Source: Undibacterium sp. Jales W-56
GTDB taxonomy: Bacteria > Pseudomonadota > Gammaproteobacteria > Burkholderiales > Burkholderiaceae_D
Assembly: GCF_025548535.1 (NCBI RefSeq)
Contig: NZ_JAJLQW010000001.1
Location: forward strand, 620,001-684,000
DNA length: 64,000 bases
Direction of reading: 5' to 3'
Shown: in pieces, positions 48,281-55,635 of the stretch
Layout of the letters: each line of letters starts with the position of its first letter
How positions within the stretch are numbered: the stretch's first letter is position 1
The notes under the pieces: generated by a model
Seen by the model: only the letters and a program-made list of their open reading frames with translations
The model's database searches: none
Told to the model about the DNA's origin: nothing
Made by a program: the position numbers and the translations under genes

Positions 48281-48486
48281 GGACTTATGCAAAAACCAAA
48301 CCTCTCACCACAGAGACACGGAGACACAGAGAAAAGGCAAGTGAGGAAAGACGCCATGGCGTTTCGATATTCAAATGAACCCGCAAGCTGGGTGCGCTTG
48401 TTGGCACGAAATGCCGCTGAAAGCCGCATCCAGCCTGCGGTTTCAATCTGAATTGTGGTAAGTAGCTTGTCGTTTTGCGTAAGTCC
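48281..48486 (+). mobile_element. MITE-like dispersed repeat, copy B
   Basis: This 206-bp non-coding element runs from GGACTTATGCAAAA to TTTTGCGTAAGTCC (inverted, one mismatch). The 14-bp word TTAAGAATATCAAT occurs just left (48265-48278) and just right (48490-48503) as a direct repeat. The interior has CTCTCACCACAGAGACACGG, GGCACGAAATGCC and GCCGCATCCAG. It shares orientation with copy C and is inverted relative to copy A on the other side of ilvD. Confidence 0.83.
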
Positions 48487-48627
48487 TGGTTAAGAATATC
48501 AATGTCAGAAATATGAAATTATGATGACATTCTTGAAACGTATAACTGGTATCGATATATGTGATTGGAATGACAATAAAAATCCACCTATGATGGCGTT
48601 GTTCTCATTTAATAAAGGAAAAACACC

Positions 48628-48699
48628 ATGATTTCATTGATCATCCTGGCGCAAATCGCAGCAACCATCGTCGTGTTGACAGCCGCTTTGGCGGACTGA
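48628..48699 (+). CDS. Putative 23-residue hydrophobic peptide
   Basis: The frame MISLIILAQIAATIVVLTAALAD is preceded by AAAGGA 9 bases before the ATG. It would be a single membrane helix with almost no charged residues. Such small membrane peptides are often missed. Nothing similar is known to me by name. The only support is the ribosome site and the clean hydrophobic profile, so it remains tentative. Confidence 0.4.
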   Translation: MISLIILAQIAATIVVLTAALAD

Positions 48700-48798
48700 T
48701 TGCCGCGCTTTAAGACGGCAGTAAATTCGCCATGACCTGACCGGCAATTGACATAGGCAGGCAATCAATCATCCGAGCCATTCATTTGCCCGATGGAT

Positions 48799-49251
48799 TT
48801 AATGGCATCCACCGCTATGGCTGCCAAAATTCGCCGGAGCGCTACCCTCGGCGCTCGCTAAATTCTGCAATATTCCGCAATCCGCGCTGGCCTGTGCTGT
48901 CTGACACAGGCTGCGCAATTCATGTAACTGCGTTTGCAAGCTGCTCAATTCGGCGATACGGGCGGCGACGTGCTGAATGTGCTCATCGAGCAGGGCATTC
49001 ACCTGCGCGCAGTTTTCATTCGGCAAGTCTTTAAATTTTAGCAGGTGCCGGATCTCATCCAGAGTCATGTCCAGCGAGCGGCAATTACGGATAAATTGCA
49101 GGCGCTCGACATGCGTTTCGTTATACAGCCGGAAGTTGCCGTCGGAGCGGCCTGGCTGCGGCAGCAATTGTTCTTTTTCGTAGTAACGCACGGTTTCCAC
49201 CAGGCAGCCTGTGCGTTTGGCCAATTCGCCTATCTTCAGATCATTTGGCAT
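48799..49251 (-). CDS. cadR: MerR-family Cd(II)/Pb(II)-responsive regulator CadR
   Basis: This 150-residue MerR protein begins with a winged helix (KIGELAKRTGCLVETVRYYEKEQLLPQPGRSDGNFRLY). The metal cysteines typical of CadR/PbrR are at NENCAQ (about C79) and RSLCQTAQASADC (about C114, C123), plus a C-terminal HSGGCH tail. It activates the divergent efflux gene by untwisting its long-spacer promoter when metal binds. Confidence 0.93.
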   Translation of the reverse strand: MPNDLKIGELAKRTGCLVETVRYYEKEQLLPQPGRSDGNFRLYNETHVERLQFIRNCRSLDMTLDEIRHLLKFKDLPNENCAQVNALLDEHIQHVAARIAELSSLQTQLHELRSLCQTAQASADCGILQNLASAEGSAPANFGSHSGGCH

Positions 49252-49278
49252 ACCTCATTCCCCTTACCTTCTTTTTGC

Positions 49279-49309
49279 TTGACTCTATATCTGCTACAGG
49301 GTCTCTAAT
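49279..49309 (+). promoter_or_regulatory. CadR-controlled promoter of cadA
   Basis: TTGACT (49279-49284) and TCTAAT (49304-49309) are separated by 19 bp, the over-long spacer of MerR-type promoters. Inside lies the dyad ACTCTATA-tctgc-TACAGGGT, close to known CadR/ZntR operators. It lies in the gap between cadR and cadA. Confidence 0.88.
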
Positions 49310-49337
49310 GCGTAATATACGCTTATTAAGGACCATC

Positions 49338-51656
49338 ATGCCTACTCATCACGAACATACTTGCTGCGATCACGGGCATACCCATGCGCATTCAGCAACG
49401 CAAGCCAAGTCGGATAGAACGGCAGCGGCAGAGTCGCCGCATGCGGGCATCCCACCGGGTAGCAGCCGTACCAGCTTCCTGATCGACAACATGGACTGTC
49501 CAACCGAGGAGGCGTTGATACGCAGTAAATTCGCCGGCATGCCTGGAATTGGCAAACTCGATTTCAATCTCTTGCAGCGTAAATTAAGTATCGTTCACAC
49601 CGACCAGTTACCGCAAATCAGCGCAGCCCTGGCCGCGATAGGGATGAATGCGGTATTGCTGCCAGCCAGCGGATCGCAGGAAATCAGGCCGGCAACAGCG
49701 CTTGCATCGCATAAATGGTGGCTGCTCGCAAGCGCCGGCGTAGCGGCGATTGCGGCGGAGTTGCTTGCCTGGTTCGGCGGCAATGAACATGGCTGGCCGG
49801 TGATGTCGCTGGCGCTGCTGGCGATTGTGATCAGTGGTTTGGGCACGTATAAAAAGGGCTGGATCGCTTTAATCAACTGGAACCTGAATATCAATGCCCT
49901 GATGGCGATTGCGGTCACTGGCGCGGTCTTGCTGCGACAGTGGCCCGAGGCGGCGATGGTGATGGTCTTATTCAACCTCGCAGAGATGATAGAAGCCTTG
50001 ACGCTCAACCGCGCGCGCAATGCGATTCGCAGTCTGATGGCATTGACACCCGAACAGGCAAGCGTGTTGCAGGCCGATGGCAACTGGCAGATGCAAGCCG
50101 CTGCCAGCATCCATGTAGGTCAAACGATACGCGTTGCACCCGGTGAGCGGATTCCGCTGGATGGAGAACTAAGCAAAGGGCAGTCCTCAGTCAATCAGGC
50201 CCCCATTACGGGCGAAAGCATGCCTGTTGCGAAGCGAGTCGGCGATCAAGTATTTGCCGGTACGATCAACCAGACCGGCTCGTTTGAATATCTTGTGAGC
50301 GCATTGCAAACGGATTCCACCATAGCGCGCATCATTAAAGCGGTGGAAGAGGCGCAAGCGAGTAAAGCGCCGACCCAGCGTTTTGTCGATCAATTCGCTG
50401 CGTACTACACACCCATCGTGTTTGCGATTGCCTTGGCGGTTGCGGTGGTGCCGCCGTTGCTGTTGGGTTTACCGTGGATGATCTGGCTGTATAAAGCGCT
50501 GGTGCTGCTGGTGATTGCCTGTCCCTGTGCTTTGGTGGTTTCTACGCCCGTTACTGTGGTCTGCGGTCTGGCCGCTGCGGCAAAAGCAGGCATCCTGATC
50601 AAGGGCGGCATGTATCTGGAGCAGGGACGGGAATTGCGCAGCATCGCCCTGGATAAAACCGGCACGATTACCCAGGGCAAACCGGTCGTCACCGATGTGA
50701 TTATGCTGGCAGCGACGGAGGAGTTCGCTGCTTTGCGCATTGCCGCTTTGCTGTCAGAGCGGTCGGATCATCCTGTTTCCGTGGCGATTTATCAGCATAC
50801 TCAGCAATATATGCAGCAACAAACTCAGCAACATATCCAGCAACATATCCAGCAACATTCGCCGCAGTTTGATCAGGATACCGAACCGGATGCGGTGGTT
50901 GACTTCGAGGCCTTACCCGGTCGTGGTATCCAAGCCCGCGTTAATACGCAATTGCATTTCTTAGGCAATCATCGCTTGCTTGAAGAACTCGGTTTGTGCA
51001 GTCCAGAGATCGAGCAGCAGTTAAAGCGATTGGAGGCTGAAGGCAAGAGCGTGGTCGTGATCGGCCACAGCGTGAACGCTATCGCGATCATCGCTGTGGC
51101 CGATACGGTGCGCGCATCGAGTCGTCAGGCGATTGCCGAATTGCACAAGATGGGCATCCATACGGTGATGCTGAGCGGGGACAACCAGATGACGGTCAAT
51201 GCGATCGCGCAATTGGTCGGGATCGATGAAGCGCGCGGCGGTTTATTGCCAGACGATAAGCTGGCAGCGCTGAAGCAGCAGATCAGCCAATACACGACAG
51301 TCGGCATGGTGGGAGACGGCATCAATGATGCGCCCGCCTTGGCCTGCGCGCATATCGGTTTTGCGATGGGCGCAGCGGGCAGCGATACCGCATTAGAGAC
51401 TGCCGATGTCGCCCTGATGGACGACGACCTGAGAAAGATACCGCAATTCATCCGCCTGAGTCGCCAGGCGGCGGCTATCCTGAGGCAGAACATCGTCATC
51501 GCACTCGGGATTAAAGCGGTGTTCTTCGGACTGGCCTGTGCAGGCATCGCGACCTTATGGATGGCGGTATTTGCCGACATGGGCGCGAGCCTGATCGTGG
51601 TGTTTAATGGCCTGCGTTTATTGCGCTGGAAGCAGGCGGCTGACGCTGAATGCTGA
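49338..51656 (+). CDS. cadA: Cd/Zn/Pb-exporting P1B-type ATPase
   Basis: This is 772 residues from the ATG at 49338, which has TTAAGGA upstream. It has a His/Cys-rich N-terminus (HHEHTCCDHGHTHAH), one HMA domain with MDCPTEEA (a single metal Cys), the membrane CPC motif (IACPCALVV, about residue 394), DKTGT phosphorylation site (about 438) and VGDGINDAPAL. These define the Zn/Cd/Pb subgroup. An unusual Gln/His-rich run of about 25 residues (about 486-510, DNA 50793-50867) with repeated QQH units sits in the nucleotide-binding domain. It is controlled by the divergent cadR. Confidence 0.95.
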   Translation: MPTHHEHTCCDHGHTHAHSATQAKSDRTAAAESPHAGIPPGSSRTSFLIDNMDCPTEEALIRSKFAGMPGIGKLDFNLLQRKLSIVHTDQLPQISAALAAIGMNAVLLPASGSQEIRPATALASHKWWLLASAGVAAIAAELLAWFGGNEHGWPVMSLALLAIVISGLGTYKKGWIALINWNLNINALMAIAVTGAVLLRQWPEAAMVMVLFNLAEMIEALTLNRARNAIRSLMALTPEQASVLQADGNWQMQAAASIHVGQTIRVAPGERIPLDGELSKGQSSVNQAPITGESMPVAKRVGDQVFAGTINQTGSFEYLVSALQTDSTIARIIKAVEEAQASKAPTQRFVDQFAAYYTPIVFAIALAVAVVPPLLLGLPWMIWLYKALVLLVIACPCALVVSTPVTVVCGLAAAAKAGILIKGGMYLEQGRELRSIALDKTGTITQGKPVVTDVIMLAATEEFAALRIAALLSERSDHPVSVAIYQHTQQYMQQQTQQHIQQHIQQHSPQFDQDTEPDAVVDFEALPGRGIQARVNTQLHFLGNHRLLEELGLCSPEIEQQLKRLEAEGKSVVVIGHSVNAIAIIAVADTVRASSRQAIAELHKMGIHTVMLSGDNQMTVNAIAQLVGIDEARGGLLPDDKLAALKQQISQYTTVGMVGDGINDAPALACAHIGFAMGAAGSDTALETADVALMDDDLRKIPQFIRLSRQAAAILRQNIVIALGIKAVFFGLACAGIATLWMAVFADMGASLIVVFNGLRLLRWKQAADAEC
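50793..50867 (+). repeat. Short tandem repeats encoding a QQH-rich insert in CadA
   Basis: Units related to CAGCAACATATC / CAGCAATATATG / CAACAAACTCAG recur about every 12-15 bp in frame. The encoded run alternates Gln pairs with His, Thr, Ile or Met. It lies between the phosphorylation site and the hinge of the ATP-binding domain and probably grew by slippage. Confidence 0.75.
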
Positions 51657-51848
51657 TGCCGATATGATCTAAACTGTACAATTTGCAATCCGACCTGACA
51701 TGGTGTGCCAGATCAGGAACGGCTTAAATTGGCCGATTCTTGTGGTTCACCGTCGCTGAATGTATGTCAGCTTCGTCAGCTTTAACGGGCAGTCAGGTTG
51801 ATATTTTTAACGCAAAGGTCTCGGGGGCGCCCGCTATCAGAAAATTAA
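51657..51848. other. Gap between cadA and the IS3 remnant
   Basis: About 190 bp with no gene, hairpin or repeat that I can support. No clear terminator for cadA is visible. Confidence 0.4.
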
Positions 51849-52023
51849 TGACCCGTCCTGAATTAGGTTGACACCTGTCGGTGCGCCGATTCACCGATCA
51901 GATAGTAGCTAAAGACGCCCGATGAATCTCATCGGGCGTTTTGTATTGTAAAGACTGATGCGGTCGTTCGCCGTTATAAATGCGCACGGATTCCAAAACC
52001 AGTGTCAGTCCTCCGCTAGCCAT
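51849..52023 (-). mobile_element. End fragment of an IS3-family insertion sequence
   Basis: The left edge TGACCCGTCCTGAATTAGG with TTGACA has the look of an IS3-type terminal repeat. The adjoining minus-strand frame encodes the C-terminus of an IS3 OrfB transposase. Only this one end is present; the rest of the element is gone. The fragment ends next to the attC-like site. Confidence 0.8.
51898..52023 (-). pseudogene. C-terminal fragment of IS3-family transposase (OrfB)
   Basis: The last 41 codons contain VRIYNGERPHQSLQYKTPDE, the signature end of IS3-family integrase-core transposases (YN-RPH--L-Y-TP-E). The catalytic DDE residues lie in the lost upstream part, so the fragment cannot act. 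Confidence 0.85.
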
Positions 52024-52058
52024 ATTTGAAATATCGAACTACGTCAGCTCATTCATAC

Positions 52059-52181
52059 ATATAACGCAAAGCTGATCGGGACTGAGTGCAACGCACTGCA
52101 ACCGAAGAGCATATGATTGAAAGAATACCGAAGGTCGAAATGCCTATTTGCGCAGTTTCCGAATCGAGCGTCGTGTTATGC
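52059..52181 (-). other. attC-like recombination site of an integron cassette
   Basis: Read on the minus strand the site opens GCATAAC and closes GTTATAT (R'' and R' core sites). The arms next to them are imperfect complements: one arm reads GCTCGATTCGGAAACTG and the other, as complement, GCTGATCGGGACTG. One arm has three extra bases, as expected for extrahelical bases of attC. Length is 123 bp, and the adjacent gene's stop lies 4 bp before it. Both cores deviate from RYYYAAC/GTTRRRY by one base. Confidence 0.75.
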
Positions 52182-52185
52182 ATTT

Positions 52186-52881
52186 TCATTTCGAACCTGT
52201 GGCAACAACAGCCTGAAGTAACTCAGTTGCATGATTAATGATCGGCCCCGCCATAGCTTCGCGCTGCATTGCGGACATTGGCCCTTCACCAAAATAGAGG
52301 CCGTCCGAGACCAAAAATGTTAATCGTACATTTCCTTGTTTTGGGGGAGCTAATCGTGGCTTATCCCACGGCCCTATCTGCGACACAACCGGCGCTGAAA
52401 CAGAAAATAATTTCTTAACCATCGGCAGAAAGCTTTCAACACTTTCAATGACAACGAGTTTGCCAGACTGATTAATATAGCGCACACCACCTTCCGAAAA
52501 TGCGGCGAGTGTATCGAGGCCACCCTTGAGTGGTACTTCAATAATCACACCAAGCAAAATCTTTGGTTGAACAATTTTTCCTTGCTCGCGAAGACGCGAG
52601 AAAGCCAAAAATCGAACACGTCCTTCTGCCGAAGTGTCGGAAGCTAACGCTTCTAGAGCACCGAAATCGGAAGGGGCAGAAAATAGAATTGATTGCCAAC
52701 GCGTGGGGGGCTCACTTGGCTTACTTTTAAACCCATCTGGATTGTCGCAGAAAAGTAAGTTGTAAATTACATTGATCGCATCATTGGAGTATGGCGAATA
52801 ATGCGTGCCCGCGACTGAGTCAGAAGCAGCAGCGAAATTAAGACCAACTGCAGCGAGTAATTTACTAAACATAGGATGCAT
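52186..52881 (-). CDS. Orphan protein carried on an integron gene cassette
   Basis: This 231-residue protein has no family I recognise. It has a mildly hydrophobic start (MFSKLLAAVGLNFAAAS), possibly a weak signal, then mixed alpha/beta sequence with FLAFSRLREQGKIVQPKILLGVIIEVPLKGGLDTLAAFSEGGVRYINQSGK. The body region reads like a bacterial globular protein that handles a regulated secretion or maintenance task, but nothing fixes a function. Its start is 33 bp from the attI-like core and its stop 4 bp from the attC-like site, the exact layout of a cassette gene. It would be expressed from an integron promoter. Confidence 0.8.
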   Translation of the reverse strand: MHPMFSKLLAAVGLNFAAASDSVAGTHYSPYSNDAINVIYNLLFCDNPDGFKSKPSEPPTRWQSILFSAPSDFGALEALASDTSAEGRVRFLAFSRLREQGKIVQPKILLGVIIEVPLKGGLDTLAAFSEGGVRYINQSGKLVVIESVESFLPMVKKLFSVSAPVVSQIGPWDKPRLAPPKQGNVRLTFLVSDGLYFGEGPMSAMQREAMAGPIINHATELLQAVVATGSK

Positions 52882-52908
52882 AACTTCAAATAGGGTGAAA
52901 AAAATTCC

Positions 52909-52915
52909 GCCTAAC
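52909..52915 (-). other. attI-like core site at the integrase-proximal cassette junction
   Basis: GTTAGGC on the minus strand fits the GTTRRRY core exactly. It lies between the integrase start and the cassette gene start, where attI sits in integrons. The recombination point would be between G and TT. Confidence 0.65.
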
Positions 52916-52968
52916 CTGGCGAGGTCGTTCGTTCGTAACCGTTGCTCTGCGCCGCTTTCCTTAATATG

Positions 52969-52984
52969 CCGTACAAATACACAG
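52969..52984 (+). promoter_or_regulatory. LexA-box-like dyad ahead of the integrase fragment
   Basis: CCGT-N8-ACAG (N8 = ACAAATAC) differs by one base from the LexA consensus CTGT-N8-ACAG and sits 33 bp upstream of the intI ATG. SOS control of integron integrases through such a site is established in other integrons. The match is short and could be chance. Confidence 0.45.
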
Positions 52985-53016
52985 TATTAAACAAACAGGA
53001 AAGGCAGACAGCTTCC

Positions 53017-53237
53017 ATGGGCACCGATCGTCTCACTTCCGAACTAAGTTCCAAACAAGCAAAGTTGCTAATCCGCGTTAAAAATTGTATTCGTGATAAG
53101 CACGATAGCTTACGTACAGAAGTAGCCTATGTCTACTGGATTCGATGGTACATCCGCTTCCATGGGCTACGCCATCCCATAGAGATGGGTGCCGCCGAGG
53201 TCAAAGCCTTCTTATCCGTTTTAGTCAGACAAAGTGA
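53017..53237 (+). pseudogene. intI: Truncated integron integrase (IntI N-terminus)
   Basis: The first ~70 codons carry the N-terminal SAM-like DNA-binding domain of integron integrases: IRDKHDSLRTEVAYVYWIRW, then YIRFHGLRHP and AAEVKAFLSVLV. This parallels IntI1 ([37 protein letters not shown]). Homology stops after FLSVLV. The frame then runs into the 3' end of an opposing unrelated gene. The catalytic core with R-H-R-Y residues is absent, so it is inactive. Confidence 0.88.
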
Positions 53238-53753
53238 TCAGTCGGGTTTGCGGAATTCATTCTCTATCCATGCATTGGCATTGCCCATCGAGAGTTTGTA
53301 GTTCGCGGCAACCCGTACTTTGGCCAGCTCATTGCTGTCAGCATCATGGGCCGATAAGATGGCGTAAGGATCGTCGTCATCCGGCACGATATCCAGGCTG
53401 ATTTTATAGTCTGCCGTTGCCGTGCTGACCATCAGGCTCTTATGCAGAATCGCATGCAATTGTTGCTCATGACGGCGGATCACTTCGGACGCGGTTTTTA
53501 CCAGTGTGCCAAAGGCATTCGCATCCAAGGGCTTGGGATTCTTTTTGTCGCGCCCCATAGTCCACGGACCAATCAGGGCCGGTTCAGGTTCGCCGTCCTT
53601 GATCATGGCAACCGCCCAGCCTTCATCGTCGTCATTCTTGATCACGCGTGCCGTCCAGCCTTTGTCCCGCCACAAGCGGGGTTCCTGAATTTTTTCAGCT
53701 GAATCTTGTTCGCTATCTTCAATTAAATCAGATGGATCGTCGAAGCTGCTCAT
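53238..53753 (-). CDS. Conserved-looking hypothetical protein (171 aa)
   Basis: This acidic cytoplasmic protein reads DSAEKIQEPRLWRDKGWTARVIKNDDDEGWAVAMIKDGEPEPALIGPWTMGRDKKNPKPLD at its start and has beta-rich segments after about residue 100. I recognise no domain. Its 3' end abuts the broken integrase, so the breakpoint spared its coding sequence or trimmed its tail. It is transcribed away from the M64 peptidase gene's end. Confidence 0.7.
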   Translation of the reverse strand: MSSFDDPSDLIEDSEQDSAEKIQEPRLWRDKGWTARVIKNDDDEGWAVAMIKDGEPEPALIGPWTMGRDKKNPKPLDANAFGTLVKTASEVIRRHEQQLHAILHKSLMVSTATADYKISLDIVPDDDDPYAILSAHDADSNELAKVRVAANYKLSMGNANAWIENEFRKPD

Positions 53754-53823
53754 CGGGTACTTTCGGTAATTTTTTGAAATAGGTAGTCGCCTGATGGAAT
53801 ATCTGGCTGGAGGTATTGAAAAT

Positions 53824-53850
53824 AAAAAACCTCTTGAATTTTCAAGAGGT
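53824..53850 (-). terminator. Terminator of the M64 peptidase gene
   Basis: ACCTCTTGAA and TTCAAGAGGT form a 10-bp stem, with a T-run on the minus-strand side, about 130 bp past the peptidase stop. Confidence 0.8.
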
Positions 53851-53979
53851 GAATGTTGAACGCATCTCTGCGACAGAGTGCAAGGGCGTTGTCAGACTAA
53901 GTGCCCCGATTGTAATGCATTTCCGGTTTTGCAGATGGAATCACATAGGCATCGCTATTGCAGATTAGCTCCGTAGGTA

Positions 53980-55434
53980 CTACTTGCCTGCAGCCAGCGG
54001 CCTGGTATACAAATCGATGATGGTGCTGATGGCGTCGCTGCATACCCCGCAGAAAGTCTCGCTGCGATCAAACATGATGCATTGCATCTCAGGGCGATAA
54101 TAGCCTTTGGATTCATAATTGGCGCCTTCAAAAGCACCGACTACATGCTGATGCGGCGCTTTTGAAAACAGGGCATTGTTGTATTGCAGGTCTTCTTTAA
54201 ACAGCGCGTTCATTTCGGATTCCGGTCGGTTCGCGGCTCGCAGGGCAGTGCGCTTTTTCTGGTATTCACGTGCATGCTCATCATAGATTTCTTTTGGCCA
54301 CGGACTAGGTAATGGGGTGCCTGCCTTTACTTTATTTTTCCACTTGAGTCGGGCCGGATCTTGCAAGGCGGTGACATTCGGTTCCCAGGGTTCCTGGTGT
54401 GTTGCGCTGGGCTGGTAGGCAACCGGCGAGGTGTAATATTCATCGGCCAGCCCGGCGAAGTGATGACCGAATTCATGGACGAATAAATACTTTGCCCAGT
54501 CATTGCCGGCTGCGGCGGTACTGAATTGACCGAAGATACCACCGCCGCCATAGGTGTCGTTATTGACCAAAATTTCGATGAACTCATACGGCGCATATTG
54601 TGCGATATCACGCAAGGCGCGATTGTCTGTGGTCAGCACATAGCGTTCGCTGCCAAAGATGTCATAGCGTGTTCCCAGGGCCGATGCGTGATACATCCCT
54701 GTGGAGGGACGGGAGACGCCGGATTCCTGGGTCGGCACTGCCATGGCCCAGACGTTGAAATCCGTTGCACGTTCACGGAACGGCGACACCTGAAATAAAT
54801 GATCCGACAAGGTGCGCGCATCGTTCTCAAATTTCGCCATCTCGGCAGCCGTGTAGCCATCGCCTAGAATCAGCAGATCGACTTTTTGATCCGATGGGCC
54901 ATTGACCCTGATCGGCAGGGTTTTGGCGGGCGCGGGACCTTGCTTGCGAATCACATCTTGTGCATCGGTATCGATATCGATACTCCACGCCACGACGAAG
55001 TTATTTTTTTCATCGCGCTTGAGGATGCGTACGCGCACCGGTTTTTCGGGTTTGGGGAAGCGCACGGATTCCTGAAAAGCGCGTTGTACACGGCTCGCTT
55101 CATCCGTGCTGCTCCACTCGCCGAAAATTGTTGAGAAACCTCGTGAGTACAGTAAGGCGCCGGTTTTTTGATCCAGTATCTCGACCTTATTGACACCGCG
55201 ATCACTGTCGTCGATGGTGCGCGATAAATTGCCGGGCCAGGGCAAAGGTTCGATTAATACCCGCTCAATCGCATACTGTTCGGCGTTCGCATTGCCGGTA
55301 TGCAGATAGTCAAGGCGCACTGTGGCCGGTGCCGTTGTTGTCGACGATGCGGCAGAGGCGATTGTTGCCGCCGTGGTTAATGCGGCAAGTGCTAGCAGAG
55401 TTGCCATCATCGTTTTAAAAGTAGTTCTATACAC
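53980..55434 (-). CDS. M64 family (IgA-peptidase-like) secreted metalloprotease
   Basis: This 484-residue protein has a signal peptide (cleavage near residue 28). The zinc motif is H320-E-F-G-H324 followed by FAGLAD (Asp331 as third ligand), the HExxHxxGxxD form of M64. The N-terminal M64_N domain occupies about 40-165. C-terminal Cys residues (QCIM, FCGVCSD) may form disulfides. It starts with GTG, supported by GGAG 8 bases before. The substrate is unknown; the family name comes from a gut-bacterial IgA protease. Confidence 0.88.
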   Translation of the reverse strand: MYRTTFKTMMATLLALAALTTAATIASAASSTTTAPATVRLDYLHTGNANAEQYAIERVLIEPLPWPGNLSRTIDDSDRGVNKVEILDQKTGALLYSRGFSTIFGEWSSTDEASRVQRAFQESVRFPKPEKPVRVRILKRDEKNNFVVAWSIDIDTDAQDVIRKQGPAPAKTLPIRVNGPSDQKVDLLILGDGYTAAEMAKFENDARTLSDHLFQVSPFRERATDFNVWAMAVPTQESGVSRPSTGMYHASALGTRYDIFGSERYVLTTDNRALRDIAQYAPYEFIEILVNNDTYGGGGIFGQFSTAAAGNDWAKYLFVHEFGHHFAGLADEYYTSPVAYQPSATHQEPWEPNVTALQDPARLKWKNKVKAGTPLPSPWPKEIYDEHAREYQKKRTALRAANRPESEMNALFKEDLQYNNALFSKAPHQHVVGAFEGANYESKGYYRPEMQCIMFDRSETFCGVCSDAISTIIDLYTRPLAAGK

Positions 55435-55635
55435 GTTAGCTCCGTTCTTGTCTTTATCGGTTATATCTACATCGTGGATTTTGCGGGCCCGGCGAGGATC
55501 AGGGAATTATTTTAAACTGCTGCACGCTAGCGCGAGCACAAATTGCATCGTAGGTTTGCGTTCGCAGTTGATGGCTCCTTTTTGAGGATTCATTTCTCAG
55601 CACTTGATCCACGTATCCATTTGAAAGAACAGAAC

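Noticed and set aside
50793..50867. Short tandem repeats considered as a CRISPR-like array
   Set aside because: Units are 12-15 bp, in frame within cadA, with no spacers; no CRISPR array or cas gene was seen anywhere in the window.
52875..52883. GTTATGC on the minus strand just before the cassette gene start, as an alternative att core
   Set aside because: It lies within the leader at the start codon and lacks the flanking context; GTTAGGC at 52909-52915 fits the core consensus and position better.
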